Below the pieces are notes generated by a model. It was not told the origin of the DNA. It worked only from the letters and a program-made list of their open reading frames with translations, and searched no databases. Source: Acidobacteriota bacterium (lineage in GTDB: Bacteria > Actinomycetota > Acidimicrobiia > ATN3). From it: 52,327 nt of DNA. The DNA is taken from assembly GCA_003577105.1 (NCBI GenBank), contig QEUQ01000012.1, positions 1-52,327 of the forward strand, in the 5' to 3' direction. This document shows, in pieces, positions 32,060 through 41,071 of the stretch; position 1 is the first letter of the stretch, and the number at the start of each line of letters is the position of its first letter. Both the position numbers and the translations under genes were made by a program.

Positions 32060-33550
32060 CTACCTCGGGGATCCGATCGAATTCAGGGTGAGGGTCGCGG
32101 TGCTACCAACGCTTGGAAGCGATTCAATTACCACGGACCATGGGTCGGCGAGAGCCGGGGTCTTGACCGTAATCACTGATGCACCTGCGAAAACCTCTAT
32201 CGAAGCGGTGTCGAGTAGCACTCGGATCGACTCGCCCGCCCCGTCGGTAAGGCCAAGAGGCGCCCGGTAGGCAGCTGGGCTTGTCGGGCGGTCGATCTGG
32301 TTCGAGTCGAGCGTCAGAACAATCTCGTCGCGATCTAAGTCGAGCTGCAGGGTCGCAGCCTTGTCGGCGCGGCGAAATTCGATAATCACAGCGTCCTCAG
32401 AGCTGAGCTCGGAGTCCAGCTCGAGGTCGAAATCGAGTGCAGGCGCCTTCAACGCCAAAGGCACCCCAATTGTCGCTGAAATCTCCGCGCCGGCCAGTAC
32501 AAGCGAATCCATGTAATAGCGGGTGAGCTCGGCCACCGGCTCTTGCTTCAGCCGAAGCCCACCGCCGGTGCGAATCAGGCTGAGCTCGCGCGGGATGCTC
32601 ATTTGGCCGCACCACTGCGCATTCGGATCTGGACTCACGTCGCGCCAGTTCCCGGCCCATCCAGCCCAAACCCGTCTTCCGCCGGGCGCAGAGTTCCAAG
32701 CTTGCGGCGCGTAGTAGTCAGGTCCGAAGTCGACCCAGAACGTAGGATCGGTTGGCACAAATACCGAGCCGTCGAAGTCGCCAACAACTGCCTGAACCCC
32801 CGAACCCGAGTGGGGAGCTCCTTCGGTAAGACTGACGGCGAGCACCCATCTCACATCGTCGTCAGCTTCAAAGCGGATTAGCTCGGGCATCTCCCATGTG
32901 CCTGAATCAGCGAAGGCGTCGCGCAAGGTGCTCGCGTGGGCCCAGTTCCTGAGATCAGAAGACGTGTAGACCTCGACCGCTTGTCCGGCGGCGAGGAGCA
33001 TGATCCAATGGCTTCCGGCGGGGCTGTTTCCAGAGGGCGATATGTGCTTCGAACTCGAAGCGCCGTCGAACCAGAAGACCGTTGGGTCGCGGAAGTCTGT
33101 GATGCCCGGCGGGGCCTCCAAGATCGGCGCATCCAGCTTGGTGAACTCTTCGCCTTGATCGCGTGACCAAGCCAGCCCTTGGCACTCCGGGGAGTCACCG
33201 CTGAGCGCGTGATATGTGAAAAGGGCGACGAGCGTGTTCGATCCGAAACCGGCCGAATCTTCACTGTCGATCACGGCAGAACCCGAGAAAATCAGGCCGT
33301 GTTTGTCTGGCGCGAGCGCTATTGGGCGATGCGTCCACGAGATCAAGTCGTCAGATGTCGCGTGCCCCCAGTGCATTGGCCCCCACGAAGTCGAGTGCGG
33401 ATTGTGTTGATAGAAGAGGTGATACAGCCCCTTCGCGAAGACGAGACCATTTGGATCGTTCAGCCAGCCGCTCGGCGGAGTGAAATGAATCAGCGGGCGG
33501 CGCGCATCCGCGCCCACAAGAAGACTCCGGCCTTCACCGATACTTGCCAT
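32060..33550 (-). CDS. Glycoside hydrolase family 32 (fructosidase: sucrose/levan type)
   Basis: A 496-residue enzyme that splits fructose from sucrose or fructans. All three catalytic motifs are present: WLNDPNG with nucleophile D32, FRDP with D155, and WEMPEL with acid/base E220. A C-terminal beta-sandwich (about residues 345-490) follows, with IEVFAGASVITV, its usual end motif. No signal peptide is seen from ATG 33550, so it is probably intracellular and acts on imported sugar. The longer start at 33595 is possible but would overlap the divergent gene further. The start codon overlaps that of the divergent membrane-protein gene. Confidence 0.9.
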   Translation of the reverse strand: MASIGEGRSLLVGADARRPLIHFTPPSGWLNDPNGLVFAKGLYHLFYQHNPHSTSWGPMHWGHATSDDLISWTHRPIALAPDKHGLIFSGSAVIDSEDSAGFGSNTLVALFTYHALSGDSPECQGLAWSRDQGEEFTKLDAPILEAPPGITDFRDPTVFWFDGASSSKHISPSGNSPAGSHWIMLLAAGQAVEVYTSSDLRNWAHASTLRDAFADSGTWEMPELIRFEADDDVRWVLAVSLTEGAPHSGSGVQAVVGDFDGSVFVPTDPTFWVDFGPDYYAPQAWNSAPGGRRVWAGWAGNWRDVSPDPNAQWCGQMSIPRELSLIRTGGGLRLKQEPVAELTRYYMDSLVLAGAEISATIGVPLALKAPALDFDLELDSELSSEDAVIIEFRRADKAATLQLDLDRDEIVLTLDSNQIDRPTSPAAYRAPLGLTDGAGESIRVLLDTASIEVFAGASVITVKTPALADPWSVVIESLPSVGSTATLTLNSIGSPR

Positions 33551-34271
33551 GCTGTACTCGCTTATCGAAGCAATGTGCGGGAGAGCATTGAACACTCAAT
33601 TGACGCACGAACGCCGGAAACTGTGGGCCATATGGACCCTGTGGTGCGCCGCGGGCGAGACGATCGGTATTGGACTCGCTGCCGCGATTGCCATAACCGC
33701 ATTTGTCTCTGAACCCTCAGGTCTCGGCGGCAAGCTTGCGGCGCTGACCGCCGTGACGATCGGCGGTTGCATCGAAGGGCTCGCCGTCGGTTCATTTCAG
33801 TGGCGGGTGCTTCGCGGGCGACTGCCGGAGCTCCCGTGGGGAAGGTGGACCCGTGTGACGGTCGGAGTCGCCGCGCTCTTCTGGGTACTCGGCTCGTTCG
33901 CACCGATCATGCTTCTAGGCGGCAACGGCGCGGAGGCCGGAGCGGCTTCGACTTCGGGGCCACCGGTCTGGCTTCAGGCGGTGATTGGCGCGGCTGGAGG
34001 CGCGGTCGCCGTTATTGGGTTTGGCTTCGCTCAGTGGATGGTTCTTCGGGATCACGCTGAGCGCGCATCCCGCTGGATCTGGATCAATGCGGCCGGGTGG
34101 GCACTGGCGATGTTTTGGATCATGGGCGCCGCCGGCATGCCAACGCCGGAGATGGCGGCCTATCAGAAGATTCTCATTGGATGCGCGGCCGGCGTCCTCG
34201 CGGGTGTCAGTGTCGGTGTCATTACCGGATACGTAGTCGTCAGACTAGAGGCACGCGAGCGCCCGGCGTGA
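33549..34271 (+). CDS. Membrane protein of unknown function
   Basis: Up to 240 residues with about six hydrophobic helices: ETIGIGLAAAIAITAFV, LAALTAVTIGGCIEGLAVG, VTVGVAALFWVLGSFAPIMLL, LQAVIGAAGGAVAVIGFGFAQWMVL, WINAAGWALAMFWIMGAAG and a last one in GCAAGVLAGVSVGVITGYVVV. The motif (F/A)QWxVLR occurs twice (FQWRVLRGR and AQWMVLRDH), so the protein is an internal duplication of three-helix halves. No family name is certain. An alternative ATG is at 33573; the first one overlaps the start of the GH32 gene. Confidence 0.65.
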   Translation: MLYSLIEAMCGRALNTQLTHERRKLWAIWTLWCAAGETIGIGLAAAIAITAFVSEPSGLGGKLAALTAVTIGGCIEGLAVGSFQWRVLRGRLPELPWGRWTRVTVGVAALFWVLGSFAPIMLLGGNGAEAGAASTSGPPVWLQAVIGAAGGAVAVIGFGFAQWMVLRDHAERASRWIWINAAGWALAMFWIMGAAGMPTPEMAAYQKILIGCAAGVLAGVSVGVITGYVVVRLEARERPA

Positions 34272-34358
34272 TAGCGCCCGGGGCCAACCTATTAGCATTG
34301 ACAAATATGACGTTCTCAGGCCCGGCGAAGCTGGGCGAATAGTGGCCGGGAGAATTCC

Positions 34359-35558
34359 ATGCAAAGCGTGACCATTGTCGGGGCGGGACTTTCCGGCCTG
34401 ACAGCCGGGATCATCCTTGCGAGAGACGGCTACGAGGTCACCGTTTTAGAAGAGAAGGAGCGGGTAGGCGGCGCGTCGCTCACTGCCTCGGCGGTTGCCA
34501 AGCACGACATCTCATTTGCGGACATGACGCCTCTTGATCTTGGCGCGATCAACCGGTATCTGGGATTCGACTTGGCCGAGCCCGCCGAACCAGCTAGGCC
34601 AGGCGATCCAGCTCGGCCAGCCGAACCAGCCGAACTCACTAGAGCGGGCCACGCGAGAGCCGGATCACTCGAATCGGCACCGTTCTGCAATCCGCTGCCA
34701 GTCCTTCGGTTGCGTGTGTACGGGAAGGTAATCGATCTGGAGCCGCCACCCGGCGTTCACATGAAGACCGTCGAGCGCGGAGCACGCGAGTCATCGCTTG
34801 ACATGCGCCTTTACGAGCTGGCGATCGACGCGGGGGTGAAGTTCTCGTTCAAGGAGGCGGTGCGTCGCCGGCAAGACTTCGCCGAGCTGCCACCGAACTC
34901 GATCATTGCCACGGGCATGTTTCGCCATGCCTTTGACGCGCTCGACATTCCGTATTCGAGGGCGCACGGCTATTTCGCTGGCGGCCCGGCAGGCGCCGAT
35001 CGCAGCCCCTATTGCGTCGCCTACTTCAACGAGCACACTCGTGACTACGCCTACTTCGCGTCGGCAAATGGCGTAGGTGCCGCAGTGCTCTTCCAGCGTC
35101 GCAAGCCGCTAACCGTCGCATCCATGGAGTGGTTTCCCGCTCAACTCGCCGAAGACGAGGGCATCGAATTCACTCGATGGGATGCGATTGACAACTTGGT
35201 AGGCACGCCGACCGGCACCCTCTGGAATCCCCGCCTATTCAGCGGGAACTTGATCTTGACGGGCACCCTCGCGGGCATGCAGGACCCGTCAATGGTGCTC
35301 GGTGTCCATGGCGCGCTTGTCTCGGGCAAGATCGCAGCGATGGCCGTTTCTAGCAGAGATGGCGCGCTTGCCGAGTTTCGCCGCCTGAACAGGTGGTGGA
35401 AGGTCGCGTATCTGGCTCGCCGAGTTCTCTGGGCGACTCATCCGTGGGGGCCGCGGGCTGCCATGCCGCAGGTGCTCAAGCTCGCGCCCCACATCGATCA
35501 GCGATATGTTTGGATGGTGACACCCGCGATCCCGGGCTGGATGCACCTAGACGACTAG
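34359..35558 (+). CDS. FAD/NAD(P)-dependent oxidoreductase
   Basis: A 399-residue flavoprotein. Residues 1-38 form the FAD-binding fold (VTIVGAGLSGLTAGIILARDGYEVTVLEE, GxGxxG plus the acidic end of strand 2, then RVGG). Around residues 76-95 a low-complexity insert AEPAEPARPGDPARPAEPAEL, built from 18-bp DNA repeats, interrupts the fold. Later blocks include IIATGMFRHAF and NLILTGTLAGMQDPSMVLGVHGALVSGKIAA, the second FAD-contacting region. It resembles amine-oxidase or desaturase-like proteins, but the substrate is unknown. Confidence 0.75.
   Translation: MQSVTIVGAGLSGLTAGIILARDGYEVTVLEEKERVGGASLTASAVAKHDISFADMTPLDLGAINRYLGFDLAEPAEPARPGDPARPAEPAELTRAGHARAGSLESAPFCNPLPVLRLRVYGKVIDLEPPPGVHMKTVERGARESSLDMRLYELAIDAGVKFSFKEAVRRRQDFAELPPNSIIATGMFRHAFDALDIPYSRAHGYFAGGPAGADRSPYCVAYFNEHTRDYAYFASANGVGAAVLFQRRKPLTVASMEWFPAQLAEDEGIEFTRWDAIDNLVGTPTGTLWNPRLFSGNLILTGTLAGMQDPSMVLGVHGALVSGKIAAMAVSSRDGALAEFRRLNRWWKVAYLARRVLWATHPWGPRAAMPQVLKLAPHIDQRYVWMVTPAIPGWMHLDD
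34587..34635 (+). repeat. 18-bp minisatellite within the oxidoreductase gene
   Basis: GAACCAGCTAGGCCAGGC, GATCCAGCTCGGCCAGCC and a third partial copy GAACCAGCCGAAC follow each other and encode the P-A-R-P-x-(D/E) repeats. Confidence 0.85.
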
Positions 35559-35622
35559 CAGTCACAGGCTGGTCCTCGTTATGTGCCCAGCAGCACGTGC
35601 CTGGATTTCCCAACACAACGCT

Positions 35623-35669
35623 ATGTCTCGATATCCAGACATGCTATGATGTCTTGATATGAAGACATC
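35623..35669. promoter_or_regulatory. Two HipB-type operators
   Basis: ATGTCTCGATATCCAGACAT (35623-35642) and ATGTCTTGATATGAAGACAT (35649-35668) are near-identical palindromes whose starts are 26 bp apart. The second extends to GATGTCTT/AAGACATC and includes the ATG of hipB in its right arm. Such paired sites allow cooperative autoregulation. Confidence 0.85.
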
Positions 35670-35904
35670 AAAGCACCATGACAAGCCATTTCATGTGGGC
35701 ACAGCGGCCACGCTTGGGTTGGCGATCAGGCACTACCGGCTGGCGGCAGGTCTTTCGCAGGACGAATTGGCAAAGCGCGCCGGCTTGCATCGCACTTACC
35801 TTTCGGGCCTTGAGCAAGGTCGCGAGACCGAACAATTGCGCCGGATCTTTCGCGTCCTCAATCAGCTCGGCGTTGGGATCACCTTAGAGAGGGACGACCC
35901 GTAG
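35659..35904 (+). CDS. hipB: HipB-like antitoxin (XRE helix-turn-helix)
   Basis: An 81-residue protein with the lambda-repressor-like fold: LGLAIRHYRLAAGLSQDELAKRAGLHRTYLSGLEQGRETEQLRRIFRVLNQLGVGITLE. It binds the paired operators and neutralises HipA. The annotated ATG lies in the second operator, so bound HipB would also cover the start codon; an in-frame GTG at 35695 just before the helix-turn-helix is an alternative start. HipA follows after 2 bases. Confidence 0.9.
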   Translation: MKTSKHHDKPFHVGTAATLGLAIRHYRLAAGLSQDELAKRAGLHRTYLSGLEQGRETEQLRRIFRVLNQLGVGITLERDDP

Positions 35905-35906
35905 AG

Positions 35907-37133
35907 GTGGATGAGCTAGCGGTCTGGATAGACGGAATCCGGGTGGCGGTTATTCGGCGTGAGAAAGGCCGAATTCACCTTGCATACACCGAGGACGCCC
36001 TCGACCGTTTTGATTTGGGTACTCCACTTGTCTCGCTATCTCTTCCGCTGATTCCGGAGCGCTACCCCCAGGGTGTGGTGACGGCCTTCTTGGACAACCT
36101 GCTTCCCGAAGGCGAGCCCCGGCGTGCGATCGCTCGCGAGCTAGGTACTTCCGATCGGGATGTATTCGGACTGATTCGAGAGCTCGGGAGGGATTGCGCC
36201 GGTGCTCTGGTGATTCAGCCCAACGACGAAGCGCCACCCGTTACCGATTCAACGCTTGCCGCCGAGCCGATCGAGCGGGAGGACCTTGCTCACATGGTCG
36301 AGAATCTACGTTTCGCGCCTCTCGGCACTGGCGGTCGCGTCCGCGTTTCTCTCGCCGGTGTGCAGGAGAAGTTGGCATTGACTCGCCTCGGAGATGGCCA
36401 GTGGGGGAGGCCTGTCGATGGGACTCCATCTACCCACATTCTCAAGCCCGAGATTGCCGCCTACCCATTTACTGTCGAGAACGAAGCCTTTTGCATGAGA
36501 CTCGCGAAGCGTCTAGGACTAGACGTTGCTACCGTTGAGACGACAACCATCGCTGAGCGCAAGCTGATAATCGTCGAGAGATTCGATCGCCTAGTTGCAA
36601 GCGGCGGTCAGACGCGCCGCCTTCACCAGGAGGATTTTTGCCAAGCGTTTGGGCTTAGGCCCGACCGCAAGTACGAAGACGAAGGCGGGCCGTCGCTTTG
36701 TCGAATCGCCCAATTACTGATGACGGTTGCAGAGCGAGGATCCGCTGACAACTTGCTGAAGGCAGTCGTACTGAACGTGGTCCTAGGCAACGGAGACGCG
36801 CACGCCAAGAACTACTCGATATTGCGCGACACATCGGGCGCACTGCGCCTAGCTCCCCTTTACGACCTGATGTCAACATTGCACTACGGCGATGGCCGAC
36901 TCGCGATGTCCATCGGCGGCGTCACGCGCATTGAACGAATATCGGCAGACCGGATCCTCAACGAAGCGACGGGTTGGGGCATGAATCGTGGGCGCGCATC
37001 CGAATTGCTTGACGACTTGATTCAGCGAATTCCAGAAGCTGTCATGGCGGCAGCAGATGAGACCCCTGGATTGCCAATGGAGATACCGGCTATCGCACGA
37101 AGTCAATTGGAACTGCTGAAGTCCAGGTCATGA
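35907..37133 (+). CDS. hipA: HipA-like serine/threonine kinase toxin
   Basis: A 408-residue kinase of the HipA family. N-terminal subdomain VWIDGIRVAVIRREKGRIHLAY, then FLDNLLPEGEPRR, the glycine-containing loop VSLAGVQEKLALT, the lysine strand STHILKPE, the catalytic loop GNGDAHAKNYS (D297) and the metal motif YDLMS. All kinase landmarks are present, so the toxin seems intact. E. coli HipA phosphorylates glutamyl-tRNA synthetase and so stops translation; the target here is unproven. It starts at GTG 35907, two bases after hipB. Confidence 0.92.
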   Translation: MDELAVWIDGIRVAVIRREKGRIHLAYTEDALDRFDLGTPLVSLSLPLIPERYPQGVVTAFLDNLLPEGEPRRAIARELGTSDRDVFGLIRELGRDCAGALVIQPNDEAPPVTDSTLAAEPIEREDLAHMVENLRFAPLGTGGRVRVSLAGVQEKLALTRLGDGQWGRPVDGTPSTHILKPEIAAYPFTVENEAFCMRLAKRLGLDVATVETTTIAERKLIIVERFDRLVASGGQTRRLHQEDFCQAFGLRPDRKYEDEGGPSLCRIAQLLMTVAERGSADNLLKAVVLNVVLGNGDAHAKNYSILRDTSGALRLAPLYDLMSTLHYGDGRLAMSIGGVTRIERISADRILNEATGWGMNRGRASELLDDLIQRIPEAVMAAADETPGLPMEIPAIARSQLELLKSRS

Positions 37134-37199
37134 GGCAGCTGGGTATCCTGCAGGCGCGTTTGCGACGGTCGCAGCCTCGTCTACACAAGGAAATCACAG

Positions 37200-39041
37200 G
37201 TGTCCTATCGCTCTGAGCCCGTAACCACACATCCGATGGCGGCCGGGGCCCGTGCTCTATTGAGGGCAACCGGCGTCAGGAACGAAGACTTCGGCAAGCC
37301 CGTAATTGCGGTTGTCAACTCCTTCACCGAATTCGTCCCCGGCCATGTCCACCTGTCCGAGATCGGCCGGCGGGTGTGCGAGGGCGTCTGGGCTGCAGGG
37401 GGTATCGCTCGAGAGTTCAACACGATCGCGATTGACGACGGCATCGCCATGGGCCACGACGGCATGCTCTATTCGCTGCCAAGCCGTGATCTCATCGCCG
37501 ATTCAGTCGAGTACATGGTCAACGCGCATTGCGTCGACGCAATGATCTGCATTTCAAACTGCGACAAGATCACTCCGGGAATGCTCATGGCCGGAGCTCG
37601 CCTGAACATTCCTGCGATATACGTGTCGGGCGGGCCGATGGAGGCGGGCCGGGTGACGATCGACGGGGTCGAGCGCCGGCTTGATGCGACCGATTCGGTG
37701 CTGGTCTCACTCAATCCGGCTCACCTCGGGGGCGCAAAGCAAGAAGTCGAGGAGAACGCCTGCCCGACCTGTGGAAGCTGCTCGGGCATGTTCACAGCCA
37801 ACTCGATGAACTGCCTCGCCGAGGCGCTGGGGCTGGCACTGCCAGGTAACGGCACGCTCGTGGCAACCCATGCTGACAGGGCCCGCCTCTTTGACGATGC
37901 AGCTAAGCGCATTGTTGATCTCGCCCGTCGTCACTATGAGGACGGTGACGAGGCGATCCTGCCTCGCTCGATCGTGACTTGGGAGTCGCTCATGAACGCG
38001 ATGTCAATGGACATTGCGATGGGCGGGTCGACCAATACGATCTTGCATCTCCTCGCGATTGCAGATGAGGCGGGCGTGGACTTCGCCATGGCCGACATCG
38101 ATGCGCTCTCTCGCCGAGTGCCATTCCTCTGCAAGGTCGCTCCGGCCACATCCGATTATTTCGTTGAAGATGTTCACAAGGCCGGAGGCGTAATTGGGAT
38201 CATCGGCGAGTTGGAGCGGGCCGGACTGATCGACGCTACCGTGCGGACCCTTGTCGAGCCGGGCGGCACCCTTGCTGATGTCCTAACCAAGTGGGATGTG
38301 CGCCGTACGAGTGATCCCGAAGTGCTCAGCTTCTACTCGGCTGACGCGTGCGGCGAGACCGGTGCCAAAGCCATGTCACATGAGACTCGCTCAGAACTTG
38401 ATCTCGATCGCGAGAAGGGTTGTCTTCGTGACGTCGAGCACGCGTACAGCCCCGACGGCGGGCTGGCTGTGCTCTACGGAAACCTCGCCGAAGACGGATG
38501 CATAGTCAAGACCGGCTCGGTGCCGTCGCATATGACTCGATTCACCGGCAAGGCGAAGATATTCGACCAACAGGATCAAGTTGCCTCGGCAGTCTTCTCT
38601 GGCAAGGTCGGGGAGGGCGACGTGATTGTCATCAGATATGAGGGCCCCAAGGGCGGACCGGGCATGCAGGAAATGCTCATGCCGACAATTCTCATGAAGG
38701 GGCTTGGCCTCGCCGAGAAGGCGGCATTGATCACCGATGGGCGCTTCTCGGGCGCAACGAGCGGGCTGTCGATCGGCCACATCTCGCCCGAAGCAGCAGC
38801 CGGAGGCGTGCTGGCCCTAGTAGAGGAAGACGACTTGATCACGATTGACATCGCTGGAAGGTCGATTCACCTCGAGGTCTCCGACGATGAGCTTGCCCGT
38901 AGGCGAGAGCAGATGGAATCCGGGCCTGAGCCATATAGGCCACAGGGTGAGCGAAGCCGGGTTGTCACCCGGGCACTGGCGGCCTACGCGGCCTTTGCTT
39001 CGAGCGCGGACAAGGGCGGCGTGCGTCGCATCCCCACTTGA
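37200..39041 (+). CDS. ilvD: Dihydroxy-acid dehydratase (branched-chain amino-acid synthesis)
   Basis: A 613-residue enzyme converting 2,3-dihydroxy acids to the 2-keto acids of valine and isoleucine. It is of the long E. coli type: [34 protein letters not shown] (C121), [18 protein letters not shown] (C188, C191, C194), SGGPMEAG and C-terminal [14 protein letters not shown]. The [11 protein letters not shown] motif, without the NPCNxHL cysteine of the 2Fe-2S type, points to the oxygen-sensitive [4Fe-4S] form. It starts at GTG 37200 and stands alone; no other ilv gene is in the window. Confidence 0.96.
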   Translation: MSYRSEPVTTHPMAAGARALLRATGVRNEDFGKPVIAVVNSFTEFVPGHVHLSEIGRRVCEGVWAAGGIAREFNTIAIDDGIAMGHDGMLYSLPSRDLIADSVEYMVNAHCVDAMICISNCDKITPGMLMAGARLNIPAIYVSGGPMEAGRVTIDGVERRLDATDSVLVSLNPAHLGGAKQEVEENACPTCGSCSGMFTANSMNCLAEALGLALPGNGTLVATHADRARLFDDAAKRIVDLARRHYEDGDEAILPRSIVTWESLMNAMSMDIAMGGSTNTILHLLAIADEAGVDFAMADIDALSRRVPFLCKVAPATSDYFVEDVHKAGGVIGIIGELERAGLIDATVRTLVEPGGTLADVLTKWDVRRTSDPEVLSFYSADACGETGAKAMSHETRSELDLDREKGCLRDVEHAYSPDGGLAVLYGNLAEDGCIVKTGSVPSHMTRFTGKAKIFDQQDQVASAVFSGKVGEGDVIVIRYEGPKGGPGMQEMLMPTILMKGLGLAEKAALITDGRFSGATSGLSIGHISPEAAAGGVLALVEEDDLITIDIAGRSIHLEVSDDELARRREQMESGPEPYRPQGERSRVVTRALAAYAAFASSADKGGVRRIPT

Positions 39042-39072
39042 AGCCTCAGCGGCATCGCTTCTTCGTCCTGCC

Positions 39073-40431
39073 TTAGGCTCGCCCCCGCAGTCCAGCAACC
39101 GCTCTCTCGGCTTCATCGACAACGCGGGCGCCAGCTGTGACGGCGTGAACTCCCATCCATTGCAGAGGTTCAGGTTCCCACTTCTTGGAGCGATGGCCGA
39201 CCCACGGGAGACTGGTGAGTTCGCTCTCCTCGCCGCGGATTAGGTCGGCGAGAGTTCGGCCCGCAGCATTGGCCGCGGCGACGCCCTGGCCCGTGTACCC
39301 GCCCCCCCAGGCGAATCCGAGCTCGCGGTCGTATCCAACACCGGGAAGCAGATCTCGCGGGACGCCAAGAACTCCGCCCCAATGGTGGGACACGCCGATC
39401 TCTTTCAACGGGGGAAACATCTCGCCGAGAGCGCGCCTCAGGCGATGCTCCATTTCCACATTGCGCATTGGTGTCTGCGGGATTCGGCCTTTCCACCATG
39501 TCGGAGCGCCCAATCCGCCCCAGGCGATTCGGCCATCGGATGTGCGCTGTCCGTAGCCGAGCAAGATTGCGCTCAGCTCAAAGAGCTCCCGATCGGCGAG
39601 GCCAATCTCTTCCCACATAGCGTCGTCGATCGGCTCAGTGGCAATCATGTAATTGCCGAGAGCCAAGACCTCTCGCTCTTGGCAATCGATGGTGCTGGTG
39701 TAGGCCTCCGTCGCTCGAACGATGACGTCGGCGCGGACCGTGCCTCCTTCGGCTGCCAACTTTCTTTTCTCGATGTGCTTGATCCGAGTGCCTTCGTAGA
39801 TCACTCCACCCAGCCTCTCGACTTCGCGAGCGAGACCTCTGGCAAGTCGTGCGGGGTGCAGAGCGGCGGCGTGAGGGGTGAATAGCGCTCCGCGTATTCC
39901 AGCCATGTTGACCTTGTCCTTGGCCGCACTCGCGTCGAGAAGTTGCCAGGCATCGTCTTGCCCGTAGCGGAGCAGGCCCTGGTAGTGGTGACGTACCCGC
40001 CGCATCTGACCTGAATTGGTTGCCACATATAGCGCTCCACCCTTGTGGAAGCCGCAATCAATGCCGGCGGCGGCGACTACCGAGCCAACGTCGTCAACGC
40101 TGCGATACATCTCTCGAAACATGGCATCGACTGAACCCGGTCCTCCCTTGCGCTCGACGGCGCTGACGGGGCCGCCAAAGTCGCCGACGCACCATCCTCC
40201 ATTTCTGCCCGAGGCGCCGAACCCAGCGGTCTCGCGCTCGAAGATCGTGACGCGAATGGAGGGATCGGCTCTCAGGAGAGAGTGCGCCGTCCAAAGTCCG
40301 GTGAATCCGGCGCCGACTATCGCGACGTCTACGTCAGCATCCCCGGCAAGAGGCGGCCGCGGCGCGAGGTCGTCGCCCGGCTCAAGCGTGTCGTGCCAAA
40401 AGGAGGCAGATTCAATGCGTTCAGATGCCAT
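39073..40431 (-). CDS. FAD-dependent oxidoreductase, DAO/PuuB-like
   Basis: A 452-residue enzyme of the D-amino-acid-oxidase superfamily. FAD fold: VDVAIVGAGFTGLWTAHSLLRADPSIRVTIFERE with the following GFGASGRNGGWCVG, the hallmark of gamma-glutamylputrescine-oxidase-like enzymes. The middle part (GALFTPHAAALHPARLARGLAREVERLGG) is typical, and the end GFAWGGGYTGQGVAAANAAGRTLADLI closes the FAD site. Substrates are usually amines or N-methyl amino acids. It is divergent from a TetR regulator only 18 bases away, which probably controls it. Confidence 0.85.
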   Translation of the reverse strand: MASERIESASFWHDTLEPGDDLAPRPPLAGDADVDVAIVGAGFTGLWTAHSLLRADPSIRVTIFERETAGFGASGRNGGWCVGDFGGPVSAVERKGGPGSVDAMFREMYRSVDDVGSVVAAAGIDCGFHKGGALYVATNSGQMRRVRHHYQGLLRYGQDDAWQLLDASAAKDKVNMAGIRGALFTPHAAALHPARLARGLAREVERLGGVIYEGTRIKHIEKRKLAAEGGTVRADVIVRATEAYTSTIDCQEREVLALGNYMIATEPIDDAMWEEIGLADRELFELSAILLGYGQRTSDGRIAWGGLGAPTWWKGRIPQTPMRNVEMEHRLRRALGEMFPPLKEIGVSHHWGGVLGVPRDLLPGVGYDRELGFAWGGGYTGQGVAAANAAGRTLADLIRGEESELTSLPWVGHRSKKWEPEPLQWMGVHAVTAGARVVDEAERAVAGLRGRA

Positions 40432-40449
40432 GCCGCTAGAATAGACACG

Positions 40450-41052
40450 ATGTCTCGTTTAGCGCCAGTTGCCAAGCCGACCCGACCACGAATCCGAGCG
40501 GGTGGACGCAGTGCTGTCGTGCGCGAGCGTGTGGCTCGCGCCTGTCTGGAACTTCTTGCCGAGGGGCACGGTGACTTCGGGCCGCTAGATGTGGCGCGCC
40601 GCTCGGGGGTCAGCCGCGCGACCGTCTATCGCTGGTGGCCTACCAAAGCAGACTTGTTGAAAGAGGCGCTTGAGGCTCACACGCGCCAGCTCAGGATCTC
40701 CGACTCCGGCGACTGGGGCGATGACCTTCGGGCGGTGGTCGCCAGCTTTGCGAAGTTCTTCGAAGATCCGATTGAAGTCAGCCAGAACGCCCTGATGGCC
40801 TCGGGCGCATATCCCGAGTACAACGCAGCAGTGCTCGAGCACTATGAATCGATCTTCGCTACCTGGCGCGAGCTCTTTGAGCGAGCACGCGAGAGGGGCG
40901 AGGTTCGTGCCGATGTCGATGCCGATGCAACGCTGCTAGTCGCAGGCTCAGCACTCCTGCTGGTCCCGCTCCTGTTTCGCCGGAAGGTGACCCGGCGAGA
41001 GCTTGATCAGATAGTCGAGATCGTCTGGCGCGGAACCTGTAGCGAGGGCTGA
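40450..41052 (+). CDS. TetR-family regulator
   Basis: A 200-residue regulator from ATG 40450. The DNA-binding part reads VVRERVARACLELLAEGHGDFGPLDVARRSGVSRATVYRWWPTKADLLKEAL, where VYRWWPTK is the recognition helix of a well-known TetR subgroup (TetR_C_16-like regulators). The ligand domain is helical (FEDPIEVSQNALMASGAYPEY). The 18-base gap to the divergent oxidoreductase gene holds AGACA-CGA-TGTCT, a short palindrome overlapping the start, so it probably represses both genes. Confidence 0.85.
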   Translation: MSRLAPVAKPTRPRIRAGGRSAVVRERVARACLELLAEGHGDFGPLDVARRSGVSRATVYRWWPTKADLLKEALEAHTRQLRISDSGDWGDDLRAVVASFAKFFEDPIEVSQNALMASGAYPEYNAAVLEHYESIFATWRELFERARERGEVRADVDADATLLVAGSALLLVPLLFRRKVTRRELDQIVEIVWRGTCSEG

Positions 41053-41071
41053 TCAGAACTCCCGTGGAGCC

